DNA of 64,000 bases from Kingdonia uniflora (taxonomy: Eukaryota; Streptophyta; Magnoliopsida; Ranunculales; Circaeasteraceae). This document shows positions 1-13,005 of this stretch, piece after piece. The stretch covers positions 434,001 to 498,000 of the forward strand of contig JACGCM010002493.1 of assembly GCA_014058105.1 (NCBI GenBank). Reading direction: 5' to 3'. The notes beneath the pieces are model-generated. The model worked only from the letters and a program-made list of their open reading frames with translations. It was not told the DNA's origin and ran no database searches. Positions within the stretch are counted from its first letter, which is position 1. Each line of letters opens with the position of its first letter. Made by a program: the position numbers and the translations under genes.

Positions 1-938
1 CCAGGAATTCCATCCTTTGGTAATGCTTGGAGAGTTCTTTCGTTAATGTCGATATTACCATAAAAGACATGATTTTGCTTAAGCCAAACTAAGGCTTGGC
101 GCATAAACTCACGTCGTACTCGAAACTCTTTGCTTGCATGTGTCCTACTTCTGTTAACTATCAATATCGCCGATAAATCCTCTGGCTTGGAAGGCAATGA
201 GGTGGCTATTGCATTGACGTCTTGGGCAAAATTGATCACGTTCCCACTATATTTGTATTGTTAACGTTTAAAAAGATAAACCGACATCATTGGATGGATA
301 CGTGCTATGAGTATCCCCTCAAGTGGAGTAAGATGGGATAACTCACTTGTAACACTTCCAGGATCCATTAAATTTGTCGAACTAAACTTGTTTGGTAAGC
401 CAAGACCTGGGTTGTTAGAGAAACAAATAGAACAAGTTGAAGAAGAAATCATCTTTAAATAAGGAAAAAAACGATTGCAGTTTGGGCAACTTTCCTATTG
501 GAATTTTTGGCAAGAGCTCCAAAATTGTTGGGCATTGGTAATTCTGACAACTTCGGATGCTAATGGATAAACATTCGGTGTAGTTCGTTGAGTGTTGTGG
601 TCAGTTATGTGTTGGTGTGAGGTGCTAGGGGTTGTGTTTTGATGGGAGCGAGAAAGTCTTCTGCGTTTAGTATCAAGAACTTGTATAGCTGCACGTTCCT
701 CTATAGTTTGTTGAGCACATGCTCTCCGTCGGTGTGAGGAATCCTGAGCTTGTTTGATTTGACGTTCTGCACTGGTCTGTGGATTTCTAGACCTTAATTC
801 TCTTCTTCGTGAAGCTTCAATTGCATTTCTTCGTTGACGCTCTTGAGCAGTCTCTCGAGAGCGTCGAACGCGTTGCGATGAAGAACGATTTGCCAAGTTT
901 GTCTCATTTTCGTAAGATTGTCTAAAGGGAGATGACAT
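1..938 (-). pseudogene. Helitron Rep/helicase protein, N-terminal part (broken, runs off the left edge)
   Basis: One reading frame runs from an ATG at 938 down to base 1 and is interrupted only by TAG at 492-494 and TAA at 258-260. The first ~147 residues are Arg/Ser-rich (motifs such as RRRELRSRNPQTSAE), typical of plant Helitron proteins. Next come CxxC-type Cys pairs (CPNC, CSIC) and the segment LTPLEGILIARIHPMMSVY, followed by YSGNVINFAQDV, SLPSKPEDL and EFRVRREFMRQALVWLK. These match the DUF6570-like region that precedes the Rep domain in Helitron transposases (family knowledge). The HUH Rep and helicase parts would lie left of base 1. The two stops make this copy non-functional unless they are read through. 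The element's 5' end should lie to the right of 938, but no clear TC terminus was found. Confidence 0.75.
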
Positions 939-3900
939 TCCTATAAAGAATATTTGAGTAGTTAATAGTTCGGAAGAGAAAAATATATTCTTTCTTTAGA
1001 GAAGGCATCTAGTACAGTAAGAAGATAGTAAAATATATATCATAAATGAAGTTTGATGTAAATGAAACTAACAACTCATTCACAGTAAACCAAATAAACA
1101 CAATATGCATAAAAAATTAAGTAAACATTAAACACAATGTAAAGATAGATATGAGATTTTTTTGTATATACTTATAGAAATATGAGCATAATGTAGTTCA
1201 ATCTTGGTCATTTAGGAAAATACCTATCTTTAACGTCGTGATTAGTATTTCCTAGTTTCTTGAGAACAATTTTGGCGTCTAATCATGAATTCCCAGTTTC
1301 TCGAGAACAATATAAGTGCACCTGCAAAAATTCAAATGATTAATGTGAAGATCTTGAATGGATTTTTATTTGCAATAAACTTTATCATATGCAACTATTA
1401 TCAGCTCACATGTGGGTTTGCATAATACGCAGAACAAAGTAGGAGATTGTTGATAATGCTCAATTCTAAACTTAAAAAAACCCCAAATACCCAAGTGTGT
1501 TATGCATTGGACAACACCCTTCTCCATTGTTAGCACCTCAACACATACTTCATCTTAATTGATTCTATATTTGTGACCGCCTAGAGTGAAGTTATTGCAT
1601 GCGGCATTCTATGTTTGTTTGCTTGATCTGAAGAGCTTTTTATGGCAGGCTCTCTTTTTGACCCTTGCAGTTATGCTTCAAATCAAGCGAAACTCATACA
1701 AATATGTATGTTGTGGACTAAGTAAGTTTAAGAGCATGTTTAACAAAATTCCCCAATGGCGACAAATTGTTTTTTGTTTTTTTTTGAAGTACTCTCTTCA
1801 AAGTACTCCATGTGTGTGAGAGAACATAACAGTCTAAAAAAAATACATACAGGGAAGCTCTTCCCATATTTTAATAATCATTCACTCTTTCATCCGTTTC
1901 CCCTAAAAACCCAACTCTCTCTCTCTCTCAAAGCTTTTTACACAAACACATAATGGGTATTGTTTTGCTAAACCAAGATCATCATCTCCTTACAAAATTT
2001 TACTACTCTAGTCACCATTGTTGCAAAAAACAAGTTGAACCCATTAATCATATCTTCCCCAAGATAGAAGCCACTAATATTTGGATACCCAAGCGTTCTT
2101 CAATGGTGTCCAACAAGGAAATCATTTTGATAATGGGTGTTACAAGACATGTAGGTTTCATCTTTGTATCAACATTGCGACACTTTTCTAACCTTATATC
2201 AAACTCGAACAAAATGCAAGTCTACCGTGGTCTTCAACTTACTAAAAACTACAACTAAACAGAGATAAATCCCTGTTTGGCTAAATGATCAAATGGGTAA
2301 GATAAAGGCCTGATTGACAAAATAATAAAATGGGTAAAGATTAGTCCCTGTTTGGCTAAACTATCAAGTAGGTTGCACTCATTTTCTATCTTTTTAAGCA
2401 AGAATTCCATAATATGTAAGTCAAGAGATCATCTTACATTTGTACAAAGATTGTCTGAATGAGATTACATACCCTTTGTGCACAACAAAAATCCCCTGGA
2501 AAATTAAAATGGGTAAAGATTAGGCCCTGTTTGGCTAGACTATCAAGTAGGTTGCACTCATTTTCAATGCTTTTAAGCAAGAATTTCATAATATGTAAGT
2601 CAAGAGATCATCTTACATTTGTACAAAGATTGTCTGAATGAGATCACATACCCTTTGTGCACAACGAAAATTCCCTGGAAAATGCCATTACAAAGATAAA
2701 AGTTAAAGAACAAAGATAAGTGGTTTTCGTCAAAATCTTAGAAAATTAAGATTGAGCGAGAGAGATAATGCAATTGTCTACCTTCAGAACAATTATGATT
2801 GTGCTCTGGGAAAAAATGATTGTGATTGTGTGTTATTCTTTCAAGAGGGTGAGAAGAAAAATAAGAAGGGAGATAGAGATAAAAAGGAGAGAGATAAAAT
2901 TTTGAATATGGTTTCCCTCCCTATTATTGCATGTTAGATGGATAATTTTTGAACACATGGCAGCAGTTGTGTGGGGAAGTTTTATCTTTAAGGTACACGC
3001 GTCTTTCATTGAACATGAAATAGGAGAGGTTTGTTTTGGAGTAGACACGTTTGTTTTCTTAACTATAAGGTGGGCAAAATAGTAAACAAAAAGGCTTCAG
3101 TCAAGATAGACACCGATTTTTGGAGGTTATTGGTGCAAGGGAGACCTCCCTATCGGTCGGTCTGATAAAATCACGTCCAAATACTCAAGAGTCATCAAAG
3201 AGGTTAAAGAAGTGATTCCAAATTTCCGTTGCAACAATAGAACAGTAAGTGATCAATGAACTCTTTCTTTAACCACAAAGCAGGCAAAAAAAAAAATCCA
3301 CTTCCATACATCTTTGTCTTAGTTCCTCTCTAGTCGTTGTTCGCCCTGAAGCCGCCCCCAATAAAAGAAGACAACTTTAGACATAATCTCCTTTTAAACC
3401 AATTGTTTCGGTAAATCCACACATCGATACCCACCTCCAAACCAAGTTAACATATGTTTTTGGAGCTCGCATGATTTTACTTCTTACATTTCAGCTTTAC
3501 ACTTGATTTCCTAGATATTTATGAGTATATAGTTACTTAACATATACAGGAGCAAAGTTTTGTTAGGACAATAGCTTATTTCGCTTTTAAACTGTCTCCC
3601 ACAATTTTTGGAGACTGTATGTAGTCAATATTCCTGATGTTAATTTTGTTGGGGTAGCCAACTAAAGGCCTTGTGCTGGAGGTTAAGAGGTGCTTAAATT
3701 GGGTCTGATTATGCTACGTGCCTCCAAGAGATGACAATTTTCTTAAACTTCTATTGTTCCACAATTTTGTGGAGAGTAGCCTAATACAAGATGAAAGCAT
3801 AAATATCCAACATGATGGTGTAGGGTTAGGTCTAATAGATTCCACTTGTCTTCTCCTATAGGCCTTCTACCAGCAAGCCTTAAGAGTACGCATGAAGTCA

Positions 3901-5204
3901 CCTTGAAGTACCAATCCACACAGATGGCAAAAGAAAGTGTTTACCACATCTGTACGGAGTAATAGAGGAGTAAGTGATATATCTTTTCTTCCAGCCGTAA
4001 ATAGGCACCACAGTTCCGCATCCTCGTTCTTTCTCAATTTGTCTCGTCTTAAAGTCCATTCTCATAGTATCCCTCAATGGCAGGAACAAATTTTGAAAGA
4101 TATCCCATTGGAAATCTGACAAATCACAAACCCATAGTTGCACCTCCCAAGGGATTGCTCGTTTCTGAGAAGATATTTAGAGTCCTATAGTTGAAGGAAA
4201 AGTTGTAACACTAGCTATTCTCATTTAAATAATGCTCTTCAAAAGAACCAAGTGAATATCGGGTTTGGGATTTTGACGGAGGATGATAATTATTCGAGGT
4301 GGTAGTTAAATGAGATTTGGATCTGGATTTATGATCTGTGGACTCACCATAAGAAATTGAAACTGCAATATGAAAGTTTGAAGTTCCTTTGGAGAAGTTA
4401 AAGCGAAGAGGTGTTTTTCAATAACTTTGATGGACCCAAACTTTCGAATGCAAGCAAGAATGATTAATAACTAATAATTAGCAAGAGTTGAAGGGTTTTT
4501 TTTGTGTTGATTTTGGTCAAGACAGTCTGTGCTTCGTAGTTCCATATAAGTTTGGGTTTAGGAAGCTATTTCTCATGTACATTGCTTTTCCTTGAAAAGG
4601 GTTGTGGAGATTTGGGGAGTAAACCACGATTTTAAAGGGTCATAGCTTGTACGTGTTTGAGGGAGTACTTTGGATGGAGTAAGGTAGGATCATGAGAATG
4701 CCATATTAAACTAATAACGAAGTAATTTCCTTTTCTTATCAGTCTCTTTATTAGCTCAAGACAATGCCCATTAAAATTCCTTACTTTATTATTGAGTAGT
4801 GTATCATGTGGTGCTCATCTTAGAAGTAGAAAGCACTTTTGGTTGATTATCCTTTTGTTTCAAAATATACCATAAATCTTCAACACTTGCAATTCCCTTC
4901 CAATGCCATACGAGTATCTTCTTTTTCCAGCAATTGCGCGCTGATTAACCACATGACTTCTTCGATGTAAGATATTCATTTGAATCTCCTTCCCTCCTTT
5001 TTTTTTTACTCTGATCACATTTCTCTCTCTGTCCTAATGAAATCCGTACTTACCCCTAAGGAAAGCAGGTGACAGTGACACTAGTTTACGAACTTTGATT
5101 TTGTTCGTCTGATTTATTTTTTGTTTAAAAGCAACGATGTGCATATAAATGCAAGTATCTGTCATTTATGTACAATTTGAGCCATTGATATTTTTTGTGA
5201 TTAG
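939..5204. other. Non-coding stretch with a local tandem duplication
   Basis: About 4.3 kb without a supportable gene. The open frames are short and carry no recognisable motif. It probably holds Helitron 5' flank and then intergenic or intronic sequence upstream of the RanBPM-like exons. I looked for SPRY-domain exons on the plus strand here and saw none. The only clear structure is the 179-bp duplication listed separately. Confidence 0.5.
2327..2684. repeat. 179-bp tandem duplication (2 copies plus a partial)
   Basis: The block beginning TGGGTAAAGATTAG is present at 2331 and again at 2510, giving a period of 179 bp. The two copies are nearly identical through CACATACCCTTTGTGCACAAC. A shorter partial unit with CCCTGTTTGGCTAAA lies at about 2268-2300. 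No coding potential is seen. Confidence 0.85.
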
Positions 5205-8200
5205 GCATTTGAATCAGAGGAAAGATTGAAGCAACAACTGACAATTGAAAAAATCCCACTGCCAGTTAATGTCAGTCATTGGTACGTTTCTTTATCATTG
5301 GAACTTCTTTTGGAGACACTTATCTTTTTTCAATTCAATGAGTGCTTATCATTATTTGTATGTAGTCTGACGACTAATAATGTCCATTTACTTATATACT
5401 CTACGTTGGGAGTTCGCTAGTTCTATAAAAGGTCGGGCATTCAAGAATTCACTAAAAATGTTCTCCTAGCTTAGGAAAATAGCTTCTACTCTGGTCACAC
5501 AAGTTAACTTGTTAATGTAGTAAATAACTTAAGTTTCAAATGCGACATGGCTTGATTGATCAAGAAAAATGTCACTTGCCTGTCGTTTTTTTCTAGGTTA
5601 ATTATCCGGTAATCCGCTGTTAAATAGTAAAGAAGTGGTTTCTGGTGGTTTTCAGCTTTTTGCTCTTTACCCCTGAACTTTAGTCTTTACTGCTCAGTAT
5701 TGTATGGGGATTGCTAGTACATTCTTCCATATTTTCTTACTTTTCGTTGTCTCAAGTTTGTTTTATGTGGCCTTGCTTGTTAATCGTTCAATATCTCATA
5801 ATCAGGATTGTCCGTTCCTACTTGCAACACTTTGGATATCAAGACACACTCAATTCATTTGACATGACAAGTAAAAGTACCCTTCCTCCTATCCCTGTAG
5901 CTCAGGAAAATGGTTTTGACGGGCATGGAGAGATGTATGCACTAAGCCAGAGAAAGACACTGCGTCAGGTAAGATGTTGACGTTATGAAGATATCAATTC
6001 GTTAAGTTTGATAATTAAATTTGTATTAGGGAAAAGGAGGTCTCCAGAAGAGACATTAGAGAAATTAGAAAGGAAAAAAATATACAAGGGCGAGGAAACC
6101 CAAAACCTAGAAAGCAAGAACGAATACGGCCCACATTATCAAACCTTTGATTTCTATCCCGACCTAATTAAAATCTCATTCATATCCTTACACTTAGTTT
6201 TGTTTTGGTTTCTGGTTCCTTATTTCTTTTTGTCTACTGATGAAGCTCATCAGGAGTGGAGATATTGATTTGGCATCTGCTAAACTTCAGGAATGGTATC
6301 CTCAGATTTTGCAGGTAAACTGCTTTTAAATTTAGGTATAGTTTTTTCTCCATTGATTTCTTTTTTGCCATTTGAGGTCCTATTCGTTGCTTTATCATAA
6401 AATGGATCTGCTAATGCAAGATGTTCTGAATGTCAAGATGATTTTCAGTTACTGTGTATATTTTATTCTTGGGTAGGGGACACTTTGCTACACTTTATGT
6501 GTTAGTGTGTGTGTGCGTGTACTTAAATACTTGCAAAATTTGGAACCTAATGGAAACTCTGCTTGGAGGTATACCAAAAAAGTTCAAAAAAAATCCAGGG
6601 TTAGAACTTTTGATGGATTCCTTGAAAGATGTTGGGCTGTCATTGGTGACAGTAATACAAAGGTTGATCATGTGTTCCATTAAAGGGATTTTTTTTTTCG
6701 AGGGGTTAAAATTACAACAAGCATAGTAGAACAAGCACGATTCTTATCGAAACTTAGGGGGTTGAGACAAGGAAATACTTGGTCCCATTTTTATTCACTA
6801 TGGTGGAGCAGCAGACGAGCAATTAACAGAATTAAAAATATAGTAGAAGGAGAATCAATATTATCTGTAGAAACAGTATGAATTATTTTTCCCTGAAAAG
6901 TCCCCATGGACACATTGAATACCACCAAAATATTTTCTATCTTGATTTTCTTTTAGCACAATGAGAAATGAGCATTGACATAATGTATCTTTTTCTTCTT
7001 TTCAATAGTATGTTGTTTTCCTGTATAGTTGTACCTTTTCATTTTTCTTTAGTCTTTAATAAAATATTTTTTAATTCAGAATGGCACATCAACTATTTGC
7101 TTTTTGCTCAACTGCCAGAAGTTTATCGAACTGGTCCAGGTAAAAATGGCTTTGCTTCATTGAAATTGGTTGATCAACTCTGATTTCATTAGTAATTCAA
7201 GTTTTTTGATGAACATAATTGGTTCCAAGCAAACTGCTTAACTCATGTACATGTTACATATGTGGGTTAGCTTTACTTCAAAAAAAATTTACTTTGTAAA
7301 ACACTGATGTTTAAGGTCTTCATAGGTCTTTCTTCTCGTCCTCACAATGTTCAATATGTTCTCTTCCCTTAAAAGATATGTACATATTGACTATTATTGA
7401 GGTAATTTATAAACCTATATATACAACTTCAGCATGGTACATACTAGTGCATGTCCAGGTTGCGTATTGAGGGGTTATATTTTGCCATGTTAGGGTCATA
7501 TTATCGGCTTTAGGTTTCAAGACTTACACCACAGTTCGTTATGTTTTAGGCAAATGGCATTATATTGTACTATGGTTTTTCTAATTTCTATATGTATGAC
7601 TCCTTAACTAGCCTCAGCGTGTCCCATTATCCACTTGCTGCGTTTGATATCCTACTTTTTGTGTGAATGTATTGCATTTAAATGTTTTTATCTACGAAAG
7701 TAGTAGTGTTTTTTCCTCTATTTTTCTTTGATTCCTGTATTCAACTGAAATTTAACCAAAATGCTGAATCCCCATACCACCCGATACTTGTGTGGTAGCT
7801 TTCCACACAGTTACGTCATGTCATCCTTGTCACGTTATTATAAAGCTTGATTCTTTATGGCGTTCTTATTTATGTTGTCTAATCTATATAGTCAGGGCGG
7901 CTAGAGGAGTCTGTAAAATATGCACGAGCAGAACTGGCAAAGTTCTTTGGGGTTGCATCATTAATGGGCCTACTTCAGGTATTTGCAGCATCTATCTTCT
8001 TTTTCCGTTTTTATGTTTACTTGGAGCATCAAACTGTCTGCTTGTGGTGTTCTCTCGATCTACAAACATTAGATAATCAAATAGACAAAAACAAGTGGGG
8101 ATTGCAGGGGATTGACAATCTAATGTAGTTAAAAGAAACACACGTATAATATATCAGAACTCGAGCCAAGTTGGAAAACAAACAAATGCAAAATCCATCT

Positions 8201-8616
8201 TTTACCCTGCACTTTTGTTCGTCTAGGGAATATCAGTATCTAATGAGAAATTAGTTTTCAAAGAAATTATTATTGATTAAGTTGTGAAGTACGTTCTTAA
8301 ACTAGGATTAACATTCGCATTATACTCAACTGCTTCTATTCAGGACTGCATTGCTTTGTTGGCATATGAAGAACCCTTGAAATCTCCAGTTGCATATCTT
8401 CTTGGCATGGCCCAAAGAGAGGTCATTGCAGATGCGGTTAACGCCATGGTTTTATTAACAAATCCTGATAGAAACGACTCTCAAAGTTGCGGGCAGTCAC
8501 AACTTGAGACATTACTGAAGCAGCTGACAGCTTGTTGCTTGGAAATGAGGTCCTCAAATGGGGATCAAGGAGAAGCCTTCCATTTGCAGAGATTTTTACA
8601 GAGTGGAAAGTGGTGA
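5205..8616 (+). CDS. RanBPM-like protein, LisH-CTLH-CRA half (5' part not found)
   Basis: Six exons with GT-AG junctions join in frame: 5205-5281, 5806-5968, 6246-6314, 7080-7139, 7892-7978 and 8344-8616 (TGA), giving 242 residues without a stop. Residues ~1-25 (ERLKQQLTIEKIPLP) match the linker after SPRY in plant RanBPM proteins. LisH follows (IVRSYLQHFGYQDTLNSFD), then CTLH (TLRQLIRSGDIDLASAKLQEWYP, CFLLNCQKFIELVQ), then CRA (EESVKYARAELAKFFG to LLKQLTACCLEM and GEAFHLQRFLQSGKW). RanBPM is the scaffold of the CTLH/GID ubiquitin-ligase complex, where LisH and CTLH mediate assembly (family knowledge). The first exon starts in mid-protein, so the SPRY exons are missing, lost, or left of the window. 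Clean exons with retained introns argue against a retrocopy. It may be a truncated duplicate. Confidence 0.78.
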
Positions 8617-9863
8617 TATTCGTTCTATTGTTATTTTATTATTCTTCTAAAGACTTGCTACTACATGTACAGATGGTATTAGAGCCCTCCTGTTCTAATA
8701 AATAGTTTGACCTCATTTCCCATAAAAAGAAGTGGGGATCTTACTCCATGCTGGGATGTTAGAACTTGTAACCGTAGACAGTAGACACATTTGTTGATTC
8801 GGAATTCATAGTTCAATATACCACCATCTCAACCTTATTAAAGGGACGCTTTGCCAAAATTAATTCCCCTTCTAATATAGACGCCTGGATTGTAATTGGT
8901 AATTTGATGGTAATAGTGCTATTGCTGACATGTAATTGAAGTTGTTTTGTGTTTTGGCAAATCAAAGATAAAATTATGGCTTTCAGATGTCCTAAAATGC
9001 TTTTAATGAACTTTCAGAATGGTCAAAATATTCATGTAGCAGAACTTGAGACTGCATTCTTGTTCAGGGGATTTTTGGTGCAGGATAAAGGAAAAAATAA
9101 TTTTCTGTGAAAGAAACGCCTAGATAATAAAAAATAAAAAATAAAAAATGTACCATGCACAACCTTTGCTAGTCCAATAGTCTGAATGATTAGAAATATA
9201 TTCGATGGTAATTGTCTAAATCAGTCTAAATCACCATAAATGTTTTTTGTTCTTTGTTCTGATAAACTAGCTCGAGTATTTGATGTTGCTTCAAAAGGTT
9301 ATATAACAAAGTGAAACATGGAGAAAACCAAGTAATTTACAAAATTTATTGAGGCTTCCCTGCACCTATAGTTAGAATTGACGAGGCACTAGTGCTGGAA
9401 CAAGAGGAATCTAATCTCCATATATTGAATCAGTGATTTGGTCCAACACCAGTGTTCAAATGTGAATTCTCTAAGAGAAATCAGTGACAAGCTATGAAGA
9501 CCTAAGCCCTACTTTTGATCTTGAGAAAACGGGGTTAAGGCTAACAATTGCATGCAGCAAAATATTTAAGGGTTAATCGTATCTACACTATCTACAAAAT
9601 ATTAAGGGGTTACTCGTATCTACACTAAAATATTTTATTGCCTCAGCATTACCAACTGTTTCATTGGTAAATTGGCTAGGAGTCCTTCCCCACCTCTATC
9701 CGTTATCCTCGAGATAATAATAATGGACGGTAAGACAATATTCACCGTGGCAAAATTATATTTGAGTCAGGATAAACACGAATTTAATTATCCACGTTTT
9801 TTTTTTTTTTTTACGTCTCTTGCTCTAGTACTCTTTGTTTCTCTCTAATAGAAAGCTCTGAAG
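8617..9863. other. 3' flank of RanBPM-like gene and 5' flank of SWEET gene
   Basis: No coding signal. An AATAAA-like sequence at about 8697 (TAATAAATAG) could serve 3' end formation of the RanBPM-like transcript. A short duplicated phrase (CGTATCTACACTA) occurs at about 9580 and 9618. A poly-T run lies at about 9798-9812, before the SWEET start. Confidence 0.4.
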
Positions 9864-11818
9864 ATGGTGAACACTGACATGATTCGAACTGTTGTCGGTA
9901 TCGTCGGTATGCTCTACGATCTTTTTTCGTGGTTTTACGATATTTTTTTGCATTATCTTCTATTTCTCCAGTTTTTGGTGATTTTTAATTAGGTTAATAT
10001 TTGAGTTCTATGTTTTGCAGGAAATGTCGTTTCCTTCGGTCTCTTTGCTTCACCTGCGTAAGTTTTTCTCACTTTCTTGCTCATGTTTCGTAGTGAGATT
10101 GAATTATTTTTTCATGAAATAGTTAGTTTTTATTATAATTTGTAACAGAACCCAGTTTAGATGAAAAACAATATTGGCATGCACAAGGCATTACTTTCGT
10201 TATTAGAGTCATCTAATTATTGTGTGTGCCTCTATATTATTCAAATAGATCATGATTAGTAATCTTGAGTTACATTATTCACATAGATCATGATTAGTAA
10301 TCTTGAGGAGTCGTTACGTTATATGTTTAGACTATTGCAAAGTTGAGTAGTTTCTTGAGATAGGGTTTACAAAATTAAATCATGGTTTAGATGATCAAAT
10401 TGTTAAATTGATTTTTTTTCATGATATTGCTGTTGTTGTTATGAAATTATTTTTGTAGGTTTTTGACAATTTTTTGATTATATTTCAGACCTACATTTTA
10501 TCAAATTATTAAGAGAGGCGCCGTTGAAGAGTTCTCACCAAATCCGTATCTGGCAACTTTACTGAATTGTTTACTATGGGTGTTTTATGGTATGCCGTTT
10601 GTCCATCCACACAGTGTCCTCGTTGTTACCATCAATGGTGTGGGGATCGTTATGGAATCAATTTACATTATCCTCTACCTTAGATACTCCAACAAGAAAC
10701 AAAGGGTATGTGCTTTCGGAGTAGATTTATTTATGTAAGTTATATATGGTGTGTTCTCTGGAAAACATGTTGGTTTTGTTACCTAAACTCTGATGTAGTC
10801 TTCTAACCTGAAATCTTGGTTCGATTCAAATTCACCAACATCTTGGAAGATTTTGTATCGTTATTATAGTTTAATACTTTTATATTCTTGTAAAGATCGT
10901 GATTTTCATTTCCAGAAATATGTCAATATAATGTTAGCTCTACCTTCTAAGTTATAACGGTAGTGGCGAAGTTACTGTTCAGATTTTAAATTTATTTTCT
11001 AGTAGTAACTCATGATTATTTGAATCTTTTTGGGGGATACTTGGCATATGGTGCAACAATTGGAATCTAATTTTGTTTGATTCAGTCACAATTGTATTCT
11101 CGCGCCTTTAATAATGTGATTATAGTTAATACTCGTATCCAAAACAAAAAATAAATAAAAAGGTTCTTATGTTACTTTACTTCATTTTTGATTTACAGAT
11201 GTGGGTATTTAAAGTTCTTGCCTGCGAACTGGTGTTCTTCGCTGCAGCTGTTGTCTTAACTCTTTTCCTTGCACATGGCACAAAGACGAGAACTTTGGTT
11301 GTTGGAATTCTCTGTGTTATTTTTAACATTTGCATGTATGGAATGCCCCTTGACGTAATGGTATGTCATAGCATCCATACTATGATAAGTTTTTAAAACG
11401 CTGTGTAGCCTTTTTCTTTTACCATTTCCTTGCATTAATAGGCTAATTATTTTCTTTTATTTGCTGCAGCGCTTGGTTATAAAGACAAAGAGCATTGAGT
11501 ACTTGCCCGTGATGCTTTCAATTACCAGCTTCTGTAATGGACTTCTTTGGCTGGCATATGCCCTCCTTCGTTTCGACCTCTTTATCACTGTAAGTAACGA
11601 TATAGATAATTTTCTAGTTATCATACGATTAAGAATCAAATTTTACTTACAATTAATTTTCCTTCTTCTTGCAGATTAGCAATGGTACAGGAGCAGTTCT
11701 TGGTTCAATTCAGCTTGTACTAATTGTTTTGTACTACGAGTCGACTCCGAAAAGAGGTGACAAGAAGCCCAACGAAGTTCAACTCTCATCAGTTGATGGC
11801 AAAATCAGCCCCGTTTGA
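9864..11818 (+). CDS. SWEET: SWEET sugar transporter, clade II-like (complete)
   Basis: Six exons: 9864-9906, 10021-10057, 10489-10705, 11199-11360, 11470-11589 and 11675-11818 (TGA), all with GT-AG introns and matching phases. They encode 240 residues. SWEETs are plasma-membrane or vacuolar uniporters for hexoses or sucrose, built from two MtN3/saliva triple-helix bundles joined by one linker helix (family knowledge). Visible marks are the start [54 protein letters not shown] (first MtN3 repeat), and [13 protein letters not shown] with [16 protein letters not shown] (second repeat). The tail is short and polar. Similarity to AtSWEET4/5/7-type proteins suggests clade II, usually hexose transporters; that is inference. 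Length, exon number and clean frame all suggest a functional gene. The ATG at 9864 gives the expected N-terminus just before helix 1. Confidence 0.93.
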
Positions 11819-12281
11819 TCACAATGCCACTTTTATAGTGTCTAGGAGTTTAGATAGTTTCTAATGTAGAAAAGGGAAAAGATGACCTAGCTAGATTTTA
11901 AGTGTTTAATCTCTTCTAACAATAGGTGTTGATTCTTTGTTAGGAGGTTTTGATCGAATATTACACAAATGATATTTTGACTCTTCAAGCAATTTTATGT
12001 TTAGCTAACTTTATATACGTTTCCCATATCTGAGTGCATGGTCATAATGATTAAACCATAGATTAGTACAATGCAGTGAGCCTTTTGTACTTGATTTACG
12101 ATTTCTGGGTCTGAACTAACTAATATCGTGCTTGATAAATAGGCATGCAAGTTTTTCTAGATATTTCATTTATTGGCTATGATGAGGAGACTATTCCCAC
12201 TGTTTGGGATATTTTTTTAACTCCTCTTTTTTTATTAATTAGTTAATTAAAATTTTAGGTTTGCAAATAAAAACTTATCAA
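11819..12281. other. SWEET 3' UTR and AT-rich spacer
   Basis: No coding signal. This likely includes the SWEET 3' UTR, followed by AT-rich sequence up to the gag relic. Confidence 0.4.
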
Positions 12282-13005
12282 ATGGAGACTAGTAGCTCAT
12301 CAAATACTTGGACGTTGCTGGGGAGAATTGAAGCAATTGAGAAATTGTTCCAGGAACAATTTGCTTTTCAGTTCTTACTATGGATGTTGAGGCGATGTCG
12401 ATTGCGTTCAAGGAAGATCTCCATAACGTGAGAGATGAGTTGATTATCCTAAAGAAGGTGGTGGTGTAGGTTGGTCCCGCTGGCGATTCATTAAGGAAAT
12501 TTAAAATTCCTGAACCATAGGCGTTTGAAGGCGTGCACGAAATGCTAAGGAGTTGGAGAATTTCTTGTGGGATATGGAATAGTATTTCAAGGCTGTTCAT
12601 ACCCCTGAAACTGAGATGGTCATGTTGACGAGTATGTATATCTCCCGTGATGAGAAACTTTGGTGGAGAGGTCGCTCAGACAATAATGCATCGAGCGGGT
12701 TAGAAAGGATTAAGACGTGGGAGACGCTGAATAAAGAACTAAAGGAGCAGTTCCTCCCTCGCAATATTGCATGGGTGGCTCGCGAGGAACTTAGAAAACT
12801 TAAGCATACATGCACTGTTCGAAAGTACGTTAAACAATTCTCTTCGCTCTTGTTGGATATTAAGAGCATGTCTGAAGAGGATAAGTTGTTCAATTTTCTG
12901 TCTGGACTCCAAGCGTGGGCACATATGGAGTTGCGTAGGCAGAATGTAACTGATCTTCATGCTGCGATGGCTGTCGCAGATAATCTTGTGGACTTCAACA
13001 GGTAA
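12282..13005 (+). pseudogene. Ty3/gypsy gag relic
   Basis: A gag-like protein is readable with frameshifts and stops. It starts METSSSSNTWTLLGRIEAIE and continues through AFKEDLHNVRDELIILKKVV. Fragments corresponding to AKELENFLWDMEQYFKAVHT follow in shifted frames. The longest clean piece begins at 12616: MYISRDEKLWWRGR, then TWETLNKELKEQFLPRN, and ends ADNLVDFNR at 13003-13005. This is the retrotransposon gag (PF03732-like) capsid domain of plant Ty3 elements. Basic coding-like sequence follows (KGKGKKDNNHRNKSGKK), but no zinc knuckle, protease or RT was found downstream. It is an orphan, decayed gag. Confidence 0.75.

Noticed and set aside
1..8616. RanBPM fragment captured by the Helitron at the left edge
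   Set aside because: Helitron protein is on the opposite strand and >4 kb away, no Helitron termini (TC 5' end or CTRR hairpin 3' end) were found enclosing the exons; not supportable from this sequence.
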